Source: an uncultured Acetatifactor sp. (lineage in GTDB: Bacteria; Bacillota; Clostridia; Lachnospirales; Lachnospiraceae). Taken from it: a stretch of DNA of 64,000 nucleotides. Shown here piece after piece: positions 51,880 to 60,067 of this stretch (positions are counted from its first letter, which is position 1; each line of letters starts with the position of its first letter). The notes beneath the pieces were generated by a model. The model saw nothing but the letters and a program-made list of their open reading frames with translations, was not told the origin of the DNA and made no database searches. The position numbers and the translations under genes are program-made. Where the stretch lies: the NCBI GenBank assembly GCA_910579755.1, contig CAJTVB010000014.1, forward strand, positions 36,319 to 100,318. The letters run 5' to 3'.

Positions 51880-52874
51880 AGAAATTATGCCTATTTGGCT
51901 TGACTTCAAACGAAGCATTTATAAAAGATTATATATGTAGTGATACATATTATGTTAAGGCAATCGTTTCTAATGAGAACATATATACAAAGTTTTGTAA
52001 TTGCTGTTACTATAGTTTTGACAATGTTGATTTGAGTTGGATCACGAAGAACTGTGATGAGGTGATCATATTTCCCGCAAATCAATGTTCAGATTTATAT
52101 TTATACAAATGTATTGTTGAATTACTTGATGCAAATATGACAGTTATAAATCAACATTGTTTTTCAACAAAATATATGGACATGCTGTCTCAACTGGAAA
52201 AAAATGTAAAGCACGGGTTTATTAATAAGGTTTTTTTAGACAAGGACAATCTTGAAAGGTGCAGTACTGTTCCAGTCGTATATGTTACAGGAATTGAAGA
52301 TGATATAGATAATCTCAAATTAGAAATGGGGATAGTATTCGAATTATTATCGCGAGGATATGAAGTTCAATGGTATAGCTCTTGCAATTGTGGAGAAATA
52401 TTTGGAGCGAATACATATTCCGAATGTGCTTATCTATGTGATAGTTTGGATTTGTTTCGAAATGAAATGTATAAAATGATGGATTCGATTGAAGCAGGCC
52501 ATTTTGATGTTGTAGTATTGGGGGTTCCTGCGAGTTGGTGTACGAGAGATACATATACCCTTAAGGCAAGGCTATTATCATACTATTTTTCTCCCGATTA
52601 TATTACCTTGGGTATTTATCATAATTCATTGGAAAATAATACGATAGAGAGCTTGGTAAGTTACACTGAGCCATTTTTGGGAAAGAAAGCTGACATGTTA
52701 GTATTGACATCCGGAATAGTGGATATAGTGAAATATGAAATAGTTAATCCTTATAGAATCCTTCATACGGAACATTTGAATGATTATTTGAGCGAATTAG
52801 AAGGAGTAGAGGATATTCTTCAAGATAATTATTCTATGAATATTGTCGATGACATAGAAGAGAGACTGACATAA
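51876..52874 (+). CDS. Peptide maturation system protein (clostridial CcpM-associated family)
   Basis: 332 residues, cytoplasmic, no recognised catalytic motif. It begins MKKLCLFGLTSNEAFIKDYI and contains VVYVTGIEDDIDNLKLEMGI, HFDVVVLGVPASWCTRDTYT and FLGKKADMLVLTSGIVDI. From memory it fits the protein family that always accompanies the CcpM radical SAM enzyme (peptide maturation system protein, TIGR04066-type). Rossmann-like alternation of strands and helices suggests a nucleotide- or carrier-binding fold. Overlaps the maturase gene (ATGA) and is followed by a 119-nt gap. Confidence 0.75.
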   Translation: MKKLCLFGLTSNEAFIKDYICSDTYYVKAIVSNENIYTKFCNCCYYSFDNVDLSWITKNCDEVIIFPANQCSDLYLYKCIVELLDANMTVINQHCFSTKYMDMLSQLEKNVKHGFINKVFLDKDNLERCSTVPVVYVTGIEDDIDNLKLEMGIVFELLSRGYEVQWYSSCNCGEIFGANTYSECAYLCDSLDLFRNEMYKMMDSIEAGHFDVVVLGVPASWCTRDTYTLKARLLSYYFSPDYITLGIYHNSLENNTIESLVSYTEPFLGKKADMLVLTSGIVDIVKYEIVNPYRILHTEHLNDYLSELEGVEDILQDNYSMNIVDDIEERLT

Positions 52875-52993
52875 TACAAAAACGCTGATATGTTCATGGT
52901 GGTCAGGCATTAAGTTGCTGAATCTAACACTGTAATGTGGAGGATAAAACGAGATTTATTAATACATAAATGACAAAATTTGAGGATACGAAT

Positions 52994-53251
52994 ATGAATA
53001 AAATGGAGCAGGAAATAAGTGATTGTTTTCAAAGGGAGTTGCATATAGAAATAGTAGATGTAAATGAATCATTATTTAAGTCATATGGTATACATCCTCG
53101 GGATGCTTTACACATATTGTACAAAATGATATTAAGCTTGAATATAGCTGTTTCATGTATCCCATATTGGAATGCGGATACTACTAGTGTTAAAACATTG
53201 GCAGATTATCTGGAAAGAATGAAGGAGTTAAATTGCGACAACAATGGTTAG
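52994..53251 (+). CDS. Acyl-carrier-related peptide maturation protein
   Basis: 85 residues from ATG 52994 (TGAGG upstream; a longer form from ATG 52970 is possible). Size and helical layout resemble a carrier protein (NESLFKSYGIHPRDALHILY), but the phosphopantetheine serine motif DSL/DSM is missing; the corresponding position reads HPRDALH. Matches from memory the 'acyl carrier-related' partner of CcpM systems. It may dock maturation enzymes rather than carry an acyl group. Overlaps the protease gene by 8 nt. Confidence 0.7.
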   Translation: MNKMEQEISDCFQRELHIEIVDVNESLFKSYGIHPRDALHILYKMILSLNIAVSCIPYWNADTTSVKTLADYLERMKELNCDNNG

Positions 53252-53927
53252 AATAGCAATTATTGACGATGGCATAAATAGTAAAATATTATTGCCCAAA
53301 TGCAAAATACACCACTATTATGTATCAAAAGATTATCAGATTTTGCAAACTAGAAGCAATTTGCATTCATTGTCGCATGGAACTATATGTGGAGGGGTTA
53401 TTATTTCAAATACTTGTGTTGAGCATGAGATTATTTCTATAAAGGTAAAGCGAACTGATCAAAATGGAAATATAGAAAAGCTATGTGCAGCGCTAAAATT
53501 TTGTCTAAAAAATAATATTGATGTAGTTAATATTTCATTGGGAACACGTAATACTGATGATGCTAAAATTTTATACAATATTGTTTTAAAAATGGAAAAG
53601 AAAAATATAATAGTGGTTTCAGCAATGGACAATAATCCAATGGAAAGGGCATTTCCAGCATGTTTTGATAATGTTATAGGTGTGAAACATTCTATGAAAG
53701 CATACAAAGGAATATATTGGGTAGATAACAATACAGTTTCAGCAAATGGTATACAGACGATTGAATTAGCAACGGCAGAATTGTATACAACATATGCATG
53801 CAATAGTTACGCTACACCGTATGTTACTTCTCAAGTGGCAAATCTTATTTCAGCCAATCAGGATAGAGCATTTAAAACAATAATGGATAAACTTAATGAG
53901 TTTTCAGTTAATCATAGACGTAGATAG
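53244..53927 (+). CDS. Minimal S8 (subtilisin-like) protease, probable leader peptidase
   Basis: 227 residues, shorter than typical S8 domains (about 270) and without signal peptide or prodomain, so it should act in the cytoplasm. The triad is complete: Asp8 in AIIDDGI, His45 in SHGTICGG, Ser188 in CNSYATPYV, with Asn130/131 for the oxyanion hole and NISLGT for the substrate strand. It is encoded directly before the precursor. Both ABC exporters of the cluster lack a C39 peptidase, so this enzyme is the best candidate for leader removal. Confidence 0.88.
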   Translation: MVRIAIIDDGINSKILLPKCKIHHYYVSKDYQILQTRSNLHSLSHGTICGGVIISNTCVEHEIISIKVKRTDQNGNIEKLCAALKFCLKNNIDVVNISLGTRNTDDAKILYNIVLKMEKKNIIVVSAMDNNPMERAFPACFDNVIGVKHSMKAYKGIYWVDNNTVSANGIQTIELATAELYTTYACNSYATPYVTSQVANLISANQDRAFKTIMDKLNEFSVNHRRR

Positions 53928-54001
53928 GAGACAACAATTCAAATACATTATGCGTAAAATTAGTAATGGTATAGTTGGAGTTTGGTGGGAAGGAGGTGAG
54001 A

Positions 54002-54013
54002 ATGAAAAAATGA
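54002..54013 (+). other. Three-codon minicistron overlapping the precursor start
   Basis: AGGAGGTGA (53991-53999) is ideally spaced (5 nt from AGGAGG) from ATG 54002, which reads Met-Lys-Lys-stop; the stop TGA (54011-54013) overlaps the precursor ATG at 54010. The precursor start itself is 13 nt from the AGGAGG. This suggests termination-reinitiation at the precursor, or, if the A6 tract varies, a switch to an in-frame fusion. Confidence 0.5.
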
Positions 54014-54141
54014 AGAAACTTGTAAAGAAGCCGAAGAAGAATACAGTTATTGCGTTTTCTTGTACTTGTCATACTTGCTCTGGATGTAGCAAATGGGGAA
54101 CTTCTGGGGGTGCAGCAACCAGTACAGGAACACCTAAGTAG
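54010..54141 (+). CDS. Cysteine-rich RiPP precursor peptide (CLI_3235-like)
   Basis: 43 residues. The leader is basic (MKKLVKKPKKNTVIAF, residues 1-16); the core begins near Ser17 and has Cys18, Cys20, Cys23 and Cys26 in a CxCxxCxxC array (SCTCHTCSGCSKW), followed by a Gly/Ser/Thr/Ala tail (GTSGGAATSTGTPK). It lies directly after the S8 protease and 2 kb after the CcpM-like radical SAM enzyme. The lysine-rich 'MKKL.KK' start and Cys core resemble the clostridial CLI_3235 class of bacteriocin precursors. The frame is open upstream to 53896 but those codons overlap the protease gene and lack a ribosome site. Cys thiols are expected targets of the maturase. Activity unknown. Confidence 0.8.
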   Translation: MKKLVKKPKKNTVIAFSCTCHTCSGCSKWGTSGGAATSTGTPK

Positions 54142-54319
54142 ATAGAATGCTTTTGGATTATCATAATATAACTCCTACTATGCCATTACTAATTCTTCGC
54201 ATATAATCATAGATAATAATAGTTTGAAAGTGGATTGGTGGATACAACTTGTAAACAGAATATCTTATTCGTGAATACATGACTTATAGATATATTGAGA
54301 AAATAGGAGACCTTGACTT

Positions 54320-56080
54320 GTGAAAAGACTGAAATATATATTACTGCATATGGATCAAACGACCTCAACTTACAGAGATATGTACGAGGGCCCGATTGTT
54401 TTTACTTTCCCAGACCGGGTTAGCGAAGAAGGCGATGATAATGTATTTTATCATGGTTCGGTTGGGTTTGCATTTTCGGTAACAAATCGCAAGGAGCTGG
54501 ATAAGCCCACCGTAGTAATACAAATTCCGTGCTCTCTTTTGAAGCTCAATAGGATAAGTACGGCGGTTTTGGATTTTTGTCTGAGGGAATTTACAGTCTA
54601 TATTGATGAGATGAATGCTGAATTAGAAAACGGAAAGCATTTGGACAGGGAAAATGGAAGATATTATTGCTATAAGCCCGGGAGCGAGATAGTGGCGAAT
54701 AATGGGGTGTATGCCGCATACTGCAGAGAATGTGATTATGAACACATAGGAGGTGTTGCGGTCCGCATAAACAGTAATGAGAGAGACACAGCTTTTATTC
54801 AGTGTATATGCTTTCGGCTTCAGGTACAGCTGCCTTATAAGAAGATGAAAAAGGCAATTCGAATGCTGTGCGAGGATCTGCCGTATGCTGTAAATTTATT
54901 TATAGCCAATTTCAATCAGGAAAAGTTGACAAAAGCATTGGAGCTGGAAAATAAGCAGAATGCAATCAGAAATTGGTTGTCAGATAGTGAATATTGTGCA
55001 TTTATAGCAAACGGAAGCATACTTCCGCGTACTAAACGAGGGGATCAGCCAAAGCTGGATGCAGCATTATTCGTATCACCGAAGGAAGATGAGATAGAAA
55101 TATGCGGTGTCAAAGGAATGGGGATAAGGAAGGGGGTTAGTGTTATTACCGGGGGAGGCTATTCCGGAAAGACGACTATTTTGAATGCTTTACAGAGCGG
55201 CATTTATAATCATGTTCTTGGTGATGGCCGCGAGCTGTGCATTACAGATGAATCGGCAGTTGAAATAGTTGCTGAAGACGGACGCCCCATCTATGAATGT
55301 AACATTTCCACTTTTTTCCGCTGGGTTTCGGACGGAGAACCGGAACGATTCAGTGCGGAAAGAGCATCAGGCTCAACATCACAGGCAGCAAATATAATAG
55401 AAGCAATTGATGGAGGGGCAAGACTACTGCTTATTGATGAGGACCGCAGTGCAACCAATTTTATGATTCGTGATGAGCTGATGAGGGAATTGGTAAGTGA
55501 TGACCCAATAGTCCCGTTTGTTGATCGTGTCCACCGGCTATATACGGAAAAGGGAGTTTCGTCTATTCTGGTAATTGGAGGCTGCAGCGATTTTCTTAAG
55601 GTAGCTGACTATGTGTATATTATGAAAGATTATACATTAATCAATATTACCATGCAGGTGCTAAAAGATGAAAGGTTTCAATGTGGAGCTTGTAATGACG
55701 ATGCACTTCAATGTGAACAGAAGAAAAGCTTATCTTTTTTTAACTCCGTAGATTCCGGCCATGCTGACAGAAATGAAAAATTAGTAATTTCTAAGATGGG
55801 ATATATACTTATTGGAGATATGCAGATCGACCTTCGATGTGTTCATAGCATTTGCTCGTATGATCAGCTGATTGGAATGGGTATGATTCTAAAAAAACTG
55901 TCTTCCACAAAAGAAAAGGATCTATTACAGCAGATAGATGAATTATACAGGGAAGTAAGTCGGGATGGATTGGATTGTGTGTACTCAAGCAGATATGATG
56001 GGGTAGGAAGGTTTGCTGCACTTCCAAGGAAAATGGACATTTATGCTGCTATAAGGAGGATGCGGGAAACCAATGACTAA
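54320..56080 (+). CDS. COG3044-type ABC-class ATPase
   Basis: 586 residues; GTG start at 54320 after GGAG. The central P-loop GGGYSGKTTILNALQSGIYN, then HVLGDGRELCITDESAVEIV, SGSTSQAANIIEAIDGGARL and LLIDEDRSATNFMIRDELM, all typical of PF09818/COG3044 'predicted ATPase of the ABC class', a stand-alone protein with no transport domain. The first ~250 residues are a mixed domain usual for the family. Its function is unknown. It overlaps the first exporter gene by 8 nt, so it belongs to the export/immunity part of the island. Base composition is less AT-rich than the biosynthetic genes before it. Confidence 0.88.
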   Translation: MKRLKYILLHMDQTTSTYRDMYEGPIVFTFPDRVSEEGDDNVFYHGSVGFAFSVTNRKELDKPTVVIQIPCSLLKLNRISTAVLDFCLREFTVYIDEMNAELENGKHLDRENGRYYCYKPGSEIVANNGVYAAYCRECDYEHIGGVAVRINSNERDTAFIQCICFRLQVQLPYKKMKKAIRMLCEDLPYAVNLFIANFNQEKLTKALELENKQNAIRNWLSDSEYCAFIANGSILPRTKRGDQPKLDAALFVSPKEDEIEICGVKGMGIRKGVSVITGGGYSGKTTILNALQSGIYNHVLGDGRELCITDESAVEIVAEDGRPIYECNISTFFRWVSDGEPERFSAERASGSTSQAANIIEAIDGGARLLLIDEDRSATNFMIRDELMRELVSDDPIVPFVDRVHRLYTEKGVSSILVIGGCSDFLKVADYVYIMKDYTLINITMQVLKDERFQCGACNDDALQCEQKKSLSFFNSVDSGHADRNEKLVISKMGYILIGDMQIDLRCVHSICSYDQLIGMGMILKKLSSTKEKDLLQQIDELYREVSRDGLDCVYSSRYDGVGRFAALPRKMDIYAAIRRMRETND

Positions 56081-57869
56081 ATTGAAGCTGTTTTTGAAAT
56101 CAATCGGTTATTCAGTAAAGCTGATTTATCATTCAAGCGGAATGCTGATGCTGGTATATTTATTGCTGAATTTGTCAGAAGCTACGATTACATTATTCAG
56201 TGCATTTGCTATAAAGTACATTTTGGACAACCTGGTGGGAGGCGCCATTCGGATCAACGTTCTTTTGCTTTGGATTGTGTTATATGTGGTGTCCCTGGTG
56301 CTGCGGCAGGTTAATATTTCGGTGAAAAGTATTTTATATGACAGTATTTTTCAAAAGGCAGAGCATTTATATGACTGTAATTTATTGGATAAGCTTGCCG
56401 GCCTGTCTTTATCTGTGATCGATTCATCCAAGGGAAGGGATATGATAGAGGATGTGCGGTATACAAAAAATACAGCTGTTTATACCGCATATCGGGCCGC
56501 AGAAGCTATATCTTTGTTTTACACGTTTATTGTTGCCTATATAGTGATTGCCAGGTTTCATATTTGGTTTTCGCTTATTTTTCTGGTGTTGACAATTCCG
56601 GGAATCATATTAAATCTTTTGTTCGATATAATGTCTGAGGAACTGAGAAGAAGCAAGGCTCCCGATGTCCGCAGGTTCAGCTATTACCGTTGGATGCTTA
56701 CCGATGCGTGGCCGGCAAAAGATGTGCGAATGTATGATCTGACAGAATCCGTTAAGGCACGGTACAAAGAAGAAAAAGATAAATATGTTGCGGCAAATAA
56801 GGCACTCGATAAACGGAAAGCAGCGCTGCTGATATTGGCTGAGGCAGTTCAAAGGAGCGGTGAAATTATCTTTACTGTTTTTGTGGTGTATACTGCAATT
56901 GCCGGGAAAATCAGTATCGGAGATGTTGCTCTTTATATAAGCCTGGCGTTGACAATAAGCGACTCTTTTGCACATATGCTGTTTGTTTTGACAATGGGCT
57001 GTGAGAGGGCGGCCAACAGCATGGGACGTCTATTTGAGTTTCTGAATATAAAAACGGATGGTGAAAAAGAGAATTGCAGACCGCTGCATGGATTTGAATC
57101 AATAACCTTTGAAAATGTGTATTTTAAATATCCTTATACTGAAAATTATGTTTTGTCAGGTGTTTCCTTTACCATGAATAAAGGCGAAAAGATGTCTATA
57201 ATAGGCATCAACGGCGCCGGAAAATCTACAATTATTAAATTGATGCTGGGTCTTTATCAGATTGATTCAGGGCAGATACTGATCAATGGATATCCTATGT
57301 CGGATTACGATATACGGCAGGTCAGAGGTTTGTTTTCAGTTCTTTTTCAAAGCTTCGCGCAGTATCATCTGACACTGCGGGAAAATGTTGCAATGTCCTC
57401 CCTTGAGAATATAGAAAATGATGCGGAAATTGAGAGAGCTCTGGCGAAAAGCGGTATATTTGAGAACAATAAGCTTCTGTTTGAGGATGGGCTGGAATCC
57501 AATATGACAAGACAATTTGATGATAAGGGAATTGAGCTGTCCAGGGGGCAATGGCAGAAGATTGCTTTGGCACGGGCGTATTTTAAAAATGCGCCGATTG
57601 TTATTTTCGATGAGCCGTCAGCAGCATTGGATGCGGAAGCGGAAGATCGGATTTTTAAAGATTTCCAGTCGCTGTCAGATAGCAAAACGGCAATTATGAT
57701 TTCTCACAGGATCTCCAGTGCGCGCATGTCTGACAAAATTATTGTGTTGGATAATGGCAGCATTATTGAGGAAGGAACTCACGACCAGCTGATTAAGACA
57801 GACGGCTTGTATGCGAAAATGTATCATCTTCAGCATGAAAAATATATAGTAAAGGAAGAGGTAGTGTGA
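56073..57869 (+). CDS. ABC exporter, TM-ATPase half-transporter 1
   Basis: 598 residues. Six TM segments in the first 310 residues, then the ATPase: Walker A GINGAGKST (about 378), Q-loop FQSFAQYHLT, Walker B IVIFDEPSAALD, H-loop ISHRISS. The signature is altered to LSRGQ, suggesting one degenerate nucleotide site in a heterodimer. No C39 peptidase domain at the N-terminus, so leader cleavage must be done elsewhere. Coupled (GTGA overlap) to a second half-transporter. Probably exports the matured peptide and may give self-protection. Confidence 0.94.
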   Translation: MTKLKLFLKSIGYSVKLIYHSSGMLMLVYLLLNLSEATITLFSAFAIKYILDNLVGGAIRINVLLLWIVLYVVSLVLRQVNISVKSILYDSIFQKAEHLYDCNLLDKLAGLSLSVIDSSKGRDMIEDVRYTKNTAVYTAYRAAEAISLFYTFIVAYIVIARFHIWFSLIFLVLTIPGIILNLLFDIMSEELRRSKAPDVRRFSYYRWMLTDAWPAKDVRMYDLTESVKARYKEEKDKYVAANKALDKRKAALLILAEAVQRSGEIIFTVFVVYTAIAGKISIGDVALYISLALTISDSFAHMLFVLTMGCERAANSMGRLFEFLNIKTDGEKENCRPLHGFESITFENVYFKYPYTENYVLSGVSFTMNKGEKMSIIGINGAGKSTIIKLMLGLYQIDSGQILINGYPMSDYDIRQVRGLFSVLFQSFAQYHLTLRENVAMSSLENIENDAEIERALAKSGIFENNKLLFEDGLESNMTRQFDDKGIELSRGQWQKIALARAYFKNAPIVIFDEPSAALDAEAEDRIFKDFQSLSDSKTAIMISHRISSARMSDKIIVLDNGSIIEEGTHDQLIKTDGLYAKMYHLQHEKYIVKEEVV

Positions 57870-59650
57870 ATAGAATAAAAACATTTTTTCAGGGATTGAT
57901 CAAAAATGTATGGTTTGGTATTCATACCAGCTTTTTGGCATCAAAATTTTATTTTTCCATGAAAATGATTATATTGATTTCCACTACGGTGGTTCCCCTC
58001 GTTAATATATGGTTATGGAAAGAAGTGCTCAATGGAATAGCCAGTTATCGTGCAAATGGTCAAAGACTGCCTTTATATCTTGGAATATATCTTATATTGC
58101 AGATGTCAGTTTATCTTCTGAGCCAGTTTGGCGATTATGTCAATGAGCGGTATAGTGATGAAGTGGTTTTTTATATTGAAACGGTAATGATGGAGAAAAC
58201 CTCCCGTATGGATTTGTCCTTTTTTGACTCTGCCAAAATGGGAGATAAGGTACGGCATGCAAGAAGTAATTTTGGGATTTTGACCGAGACAACGTGGACT
58301 GTGTTTGAAATTTTGTCTTCACTGATCAATGTGATTTTAACTTTAGTGATTGTATGCGCATATGAATGGTGGATTGGCCTTGTCACTTTTGTATTATTGA
58401 TTCCATACATACTATATAATAAAAAGCGCAGTGAAATTAAGCTGAAAATGGAGAAGGAGCAGCTTAGAGATAAACGAAAAATAGACTATTTTTGCGACGT
58501 TTTTTTCAATAATGACGTTCAGTTTGAGATGAAGCTGAATGATATCAGTTCCTATTTCAAAAGTAAGTATCAGGCGGTCTGGAAAAAGCTTTTTGATGTA
58601 AATCGAAGAGAGGATATCAGGTATCATCTTATAAATTCTCTGGTTATGATTATGAATGTCACAGGAGAACTGCTGGTGCTTGTTGTGTCGATATTTCATG
58701 TAATCAATCAAAAAATCGGGATAGGTGATTTGCAGTATAACCTCAGTATGGTGTCAAGGCTTCGCTCTCAGTCTCAGGAGCTCATTAAGAATGTAAACAA
58801 CTTTTTAAATAATAATACGCGGTTGATTGAGCTGCAGGAGTTTCTGGATATTGTCCCGGAGACTGAGAAAAGCGGGAACTGCATTCCGTCAGCATGTCCT
58901 GAAATTGAGTTTTCCAATGTTTCCTTCCGATATCCGAATACGGAGCAGTATGTGCTGAAGAATTGTTCATTTTGCATTAAGCCTCACGAGAAGGTGGGAC
59001 TGATTGGTCTGAATGGTGCGGGTAAATCAACGATTATCAAATTGATATTCCGATTTTATGATGTAGAGGAAGGATGTATCAGACTGGATGGAGTTGATTT
59101 AAGGGAGTATGACATATATGCTGTACGCAGGACATTTTCTGTGCTTTTTCAGGATTATGTGACGTATTGCCTGCCGCTTCGTGAGATTATTGCGCTGTCG
59201 GATTTTGGAAGCCGTTTTGATGACAAAAAGCTGAAAAGGGCTTGTGATATCAGCGGGGCTTCCGATATAATACAAGGCTGGGAGCAGGGCTTTGACAGCA
59301 TTCTGGGAAGATATTACGCTGACAACGGGAAGGATTTGTCAGGCGGACAATGGCAGCTTCTCGGTCTGGCGAGAGCATATTTTAAGGATAGCGAATATAT
59401 GGTTCTGGATGAGCCGTCTGCCGCCTTGGATCCCATTTCAGAAGACAGGATATTTAATCAGATGTATCATTTAAGCGAAGGCAGGAGCCTGATTACCATA
59501 TCGCATCGGCTCTCGAATACCACGCTTGCGGACAGAATCCTTGTTATCGGAGACGGGCATATTGTGGAAGAAGGATCTCATGATACATTGCTGAAGCAGA
59601 ATGGCATGTATGCGCACTTATTTCATTTGCAGGCGGATAAGTATCTATAG
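57866..59650 (+). CDS. ABC exporter, TM-ATPase half-transporter 2
   Basis: 594 residues with GTG start. Six TM segments, then Walker A GLNGAGKST (about 382), FQDYVTYCLPLRE, canonical signature LSGGQWQ, Walker B MVLDEPSAALD, H-loop ISHRLSN. Heterodimer partner of the preceding protein, with the complete signature that its partner lacks. Also without peptidase domain. Last gene of the peptide island; about 70 nt later a weak hairpin may end the transcript. Confidence 0.94.
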   Translation: MNRIKTFFQGLIKNVWFGIHTSFLASKFYFSMKMIILISTTVVPLVNIWLWKEVLNGIASYRANGQRLPLYLGIYLILQMSVYLLSQFGDYVNERYSDEVVFYIETVMMEKTSRMDLSFFDSAKMGDKVRHARSNFGILTETTWTVFEILSSLINVILTLVIVCAYEWWIGLVTFVLLIPYILYNKKRSEIKLKMEKEQLRDKRKIDYFCDVFFNNDVQFEMKLNDISSYFKSKYQAVWKKLFDVNRREDIRYHLINSLVMIMNVTGELLVLVVSIFHVINQKIGIGDLQYNLSMVSRLRSQSQELIKNVNNFLNNNTRLIELQEFLDIVPETEKSGNCIPSACPEIEFSNVSFRYPNTEQYVLKNCSFCIKPHEKVGLIGLNGAGKSTIIKLIFRFYDVEEGCIRLDGVDLREYDIYAVRRTFSVLFQDYVTYCLPLREIIALSDFGSRFDDKKLKRACDISGASDIIQGWEQGFDSILGRYYADNGKDLSGGQWQLLGLARAYFKDSEYMVLDEPSAALDPISEDRIFNQMYHLSEGRSLITISHRLSNTTLADRILVIGDGHIVEEGSHDTLLKQNGMYAHLFHLQADKYL

Positions 59651-59723
59651 AGATGCCGGTGTTAAATAATTAACTTTCAAAATTCATGAACCTGTCCGGG
59701 ATTTTTCCGAACTAAGTTATTGA

Positions 59724-59748
59724 GCCACCCCCGATAAGCGTGGGCGGC
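59724..59748 (+). terminator. Possible terminator after the exporter genes
   Basis: GCC-A-CCC (59724-59730) pairs with GGG-C-GGC (59742-59748) with one mismatch; followed by TATT then A-rich sequence. Weak T-run, so tentative. Confidence 0.35.
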
Positions 59749-59774
59749 TATTAAAAAGACACGGGATACTTACA

Positions 59775-59984
59775 TTGCGGAGGGTATCGTTCAGAAACCC
59801 TTTTCCTCATCTGAAGACGGTTCCCAAATGGCAGCAATATATGCTTTGCGGTGACAGTGCTCCCATGGCGGTGATTCTTAAGGCAAAAGAAAAGGGGCTG
59901 TTTCTGGAGGGTGTGGACTATCCTGTCCCCGCCGCGGTGCTTCTCTGTGAAAAGCAGCAATGGGTTATGGATGAATTACATTAA
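59775..59984 (+). CDS. Short hypothetical frame, probably a gene remnant
   Basis: 69 codons from TTG 59775. The residues (WQQYMLCGDSAPMAVILKAK, then VDYPVPAAVLLCEKQQWVMD) look like real protein, but no good ribosome site is present and the size suggests the C-terminal remainder of a longer gene. No family recognised. The 417-bp gap 59651-60067 otherwise holds a weak hairpin and the promoter of the next gene. Confidence 0.35.
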   Translation: MRRVSFRNPFPHLKTVPKWQQYMLCGDSAPMAVILKAKEKGLFLEGVDYPVPAAVLLCEKQQWVMDELH

Positions 59985-60002
59985 AGTCTTCTGACAAAAT
60001 TC

Positions 60003-60031
60003 TTGCGGTATCTCGAAAAATGTGCTACGAT
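60003..60031 (+). promoter_or_regulatory. Sigma-A-type promoter of the cysteine desulfidase gene
   Basis: TTGCGG (60003-60008), 17-nt spacer, TACGAT (60026-60031), 37 nt before the start codon. Confidence 0.6.
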
Positions 60032-60067
60032 AAAAAAGAATGTCATAATCATACGCAAAGGTGAAAT

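Noticed and set aside
52888..52930. Fourth copy of the dispersed repeat in the gap before the carrier-related gene
   Set aside because: Only a short GCATTAAGTTGCTGAA resemblance; no terminal repeat or other matching blocks.
53896..54009. Longer precursor peptide starting at 53896 or 53950
   Set aside because: Those starts lie in or just after the protease gene with no ribosome site, while ATG 54010 has AGGAGGTGA upstream and gives the usual short basic leader.
54149..54208. Second small peptide gene after the precursor
   Set aside because: A 19-codon frame without ribosome site or cysteines; no support as a gene.
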